Shown: positions 27,677-28,343 of the stretch, piece by piece
How the letters are laid out: each line of letters begins with the position of its first letter
How positions within the stretch are numbered: position 1 is the stretch's first letter
IMG/VR virus record: IMGVR_UViG_3300023116_000257
Location: 1 to 28,343 of that record
Source: a virus
Length of the DNA: 28,343 bases
Direction: 5' to 3' (one strand)
Notes under the pieces: model-generated
What the model saw: only the letters and a program-made list of their open reading frames with translations
Told to the model about the DNA's origin: nothing
Database searches by the model: none
Position numbers and translations under genes: made by a program

Positions 27677-28343
27677 TCCCAATTACAAGCTAGTAGAGCG
27701 ACAGTCTGAGCCAGTTAACTTCATCACTTTTGATAATTTCATTAGTGATGAACTGGCTCAGACTCTTTACGATGAAATACTTACAATTCCACAAATTGAA
27801 CTAGACTATGCCTGGGGCGGAGAGGCAAATAACTCCGTGAAAAAATTTTATATAAATGACTACTCCAAGTTTGGTAACGAAAAAATACTTTCTGTACTTA
27901 ACTGGTTCAACAGTATGCATTGTATGAGTCATCTAAACAGGTTTATGCCTTTGGGTAATTTAATACCTGATCCGCTATTTAACGGCGGTGGCATACACAT
28001 TACATATCCAGGTGGTACTCTTAGATTTCACACAGATTTTACCACTCCTAAGATGTTCAACACTAAACTCAAAAGGATTAGCAATCTGCTTATATATCTT
28101 ACTCCTGATTACTATAGCACTAACTCAGGCGGAGAACTTTGTTTTCGTAATGGAAATGGCGAGATATATCATTCGATAGAATTAAAGCAGAGTCGTGCCG
28201 TATATTTTGAGACCAACTCCACCTCGGTGCATGGGCACCCGACCCCGGTTCAAGGTGAAAAGCCGCGAGTTAGCATAGCTTTTTACTACTACGTATCTCC
28301 CGATGATGAATTTGATGTAACTAGAGGGGCAACCTGGTTATAA
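27669..28343 (+). CDS. 2-oxoglutarate/Fe(II)-dependent oxygenase (P4H-like)
   Basis: The 224-aa protein has the double-stranded β-helix iron motif: RFHTDF (H121, D123), the distal His in SVHGHP (H188), and R200 in KPRVSIAFYYY for the 2-oxoglutarate carboxylate. GGIHITYPGGTLRFH, LLIYLTPDYY and GGELCFRNGNG match P4H-type members. The family hydroxylates proteins, nucleic acids or small molecules; 2OG-Fe(II) oxygenases are frequent in marine phages with unknown substrates. The ATG at 27669 overlaps MazG by 8 nt; the TTG at 27663 is less likely. The stop is the last base of the window, so the downstream context is unseen. Confidence 0.9.
   Translation: MISPNYKLVERQSEPVNFITFDNFISDELAQTLYDEILTIPQIELDYAWGGEANNSVKKFYINDYSKFGNEKILSVLNWFNSMHCMSHLNRFMPLGNLIPDPLFNGGGIHITYPGGTLRFHTDFTTPKMFNTKLKRISNLLIYLTPDYYSTNSGGELCFRNGNGEIYHSIELKQSRAVYFETNSTSVHGHPTPVQGEKPRVSIAFYYYVSPDDEFDVTRGATWL

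Noticed and set aside
1-28343. CRISPR array, insertion sequence or integrase
   Set aside because: No regularly spaced direct repeats, transposase or integrase motifs were seen.

Overview
This is a stretch of a tailed double-stranded DNA phage genome, about 40% GC by eye. It holds replication, recombination, nucleotide-metabolism, lysis and small accessory genes; no structural genes are present. Genes are packed with 1-8 nt stop/start overlaps, and 1-24.7 kb is read on the minus strand and 24.8-28.3 kb on the plus strand. The host is probably an alphaproteobacterium (inference). The window carries a tmRNA gene of the circularly permuted, two-piece type, which is typical of Alphaproteobacteria and also found in some cyanobacteria and betaproteobacteria. 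Its tag, ANDDNYYQEMALAA, starts like alphaproteobacterial tags. A B12-dependent ribonucleotide reductase, ThyX, MazG, a 2OG-Fe(II) oxygenase and bS21 suggest a marine or aquatic phage. Several replication genes recall T5: a flap nuclease, an SbcC/SbcD pair, a two-subunit NAD+-dependent ligase and a PC4-like protein.

Eight promoters share one design: an A-rich element near AAAATAGTTC directly before TTGAC(A/T), exactly 17 nt, then TATAAT or TAAAAT. They divide the window into eight transcription units. P1 (8.0 kb, minus) drives a 135-aa protein, a gp32-like SSB, a 194-aa protein, SbcD, SbcC, a 70-aa protein, a resolvase-like nuclease, a flap exonuclease and the reductase. P2 (13.3 kb) drives a 99-aa basic protein, primase, DNA polymerase, a 163-aa protein and an SF2 helicase. 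P3 (16.3 kb) drives the ligase C-terminal subunit, a four-repeat SANT/HTH-like protein and, beyond a terminator, the DnaB-type helicase. P4 (17.3 kb) drives the ligase adenylation subunit. P5 (18.5 kb) drives a SANT-like protein and, beyond a hairpin, an 89-aa protein and a PC4-like protein. P6 (20.7 kb) drives a 79-aa protein, a conserved viral protein, ThyX, a 25-aa membrane peptide and an HTH protein.

P7 and P8 diverge at about 24.75 kb. P7 (minus) drives a small membrane protein, a BFD-like [2Fe-2S] protein whose 3' end overlaps the tmRNA acceptor piece, the permuted tmRNA, a SleB-type hydrolase, a 48-aa membrane protein, a methyltransferase, a 73-aa protein, Hsp20, an inner/outer spanin pair, a GH24 endolysin and two small proteins. 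This unit therefore combines lysis with translation and protein quality control. P8 (plus) drives a 59-aa SANT-like protein on a probably leaderless mRNA, several small proteins, a DUF3310-like protein, ribosomal protein bS21, MazG and a 2OG-Fe(II) oxygenase whose stop codon is the last base of the window.

The most notable element is the permuted tmRNA at about 24.06-24.39 kb. It has both acceptor-stem halves, a CCA end, a tag reading frame, a pseudoknot and an 11-bp inverted repeat joining the intervening segment. With bS21 encoded nearby, the phage appears to carry parts of the host's ribosome and ribosome-rescue apparatus. All family assignments come from reading motifs; no database search was run.
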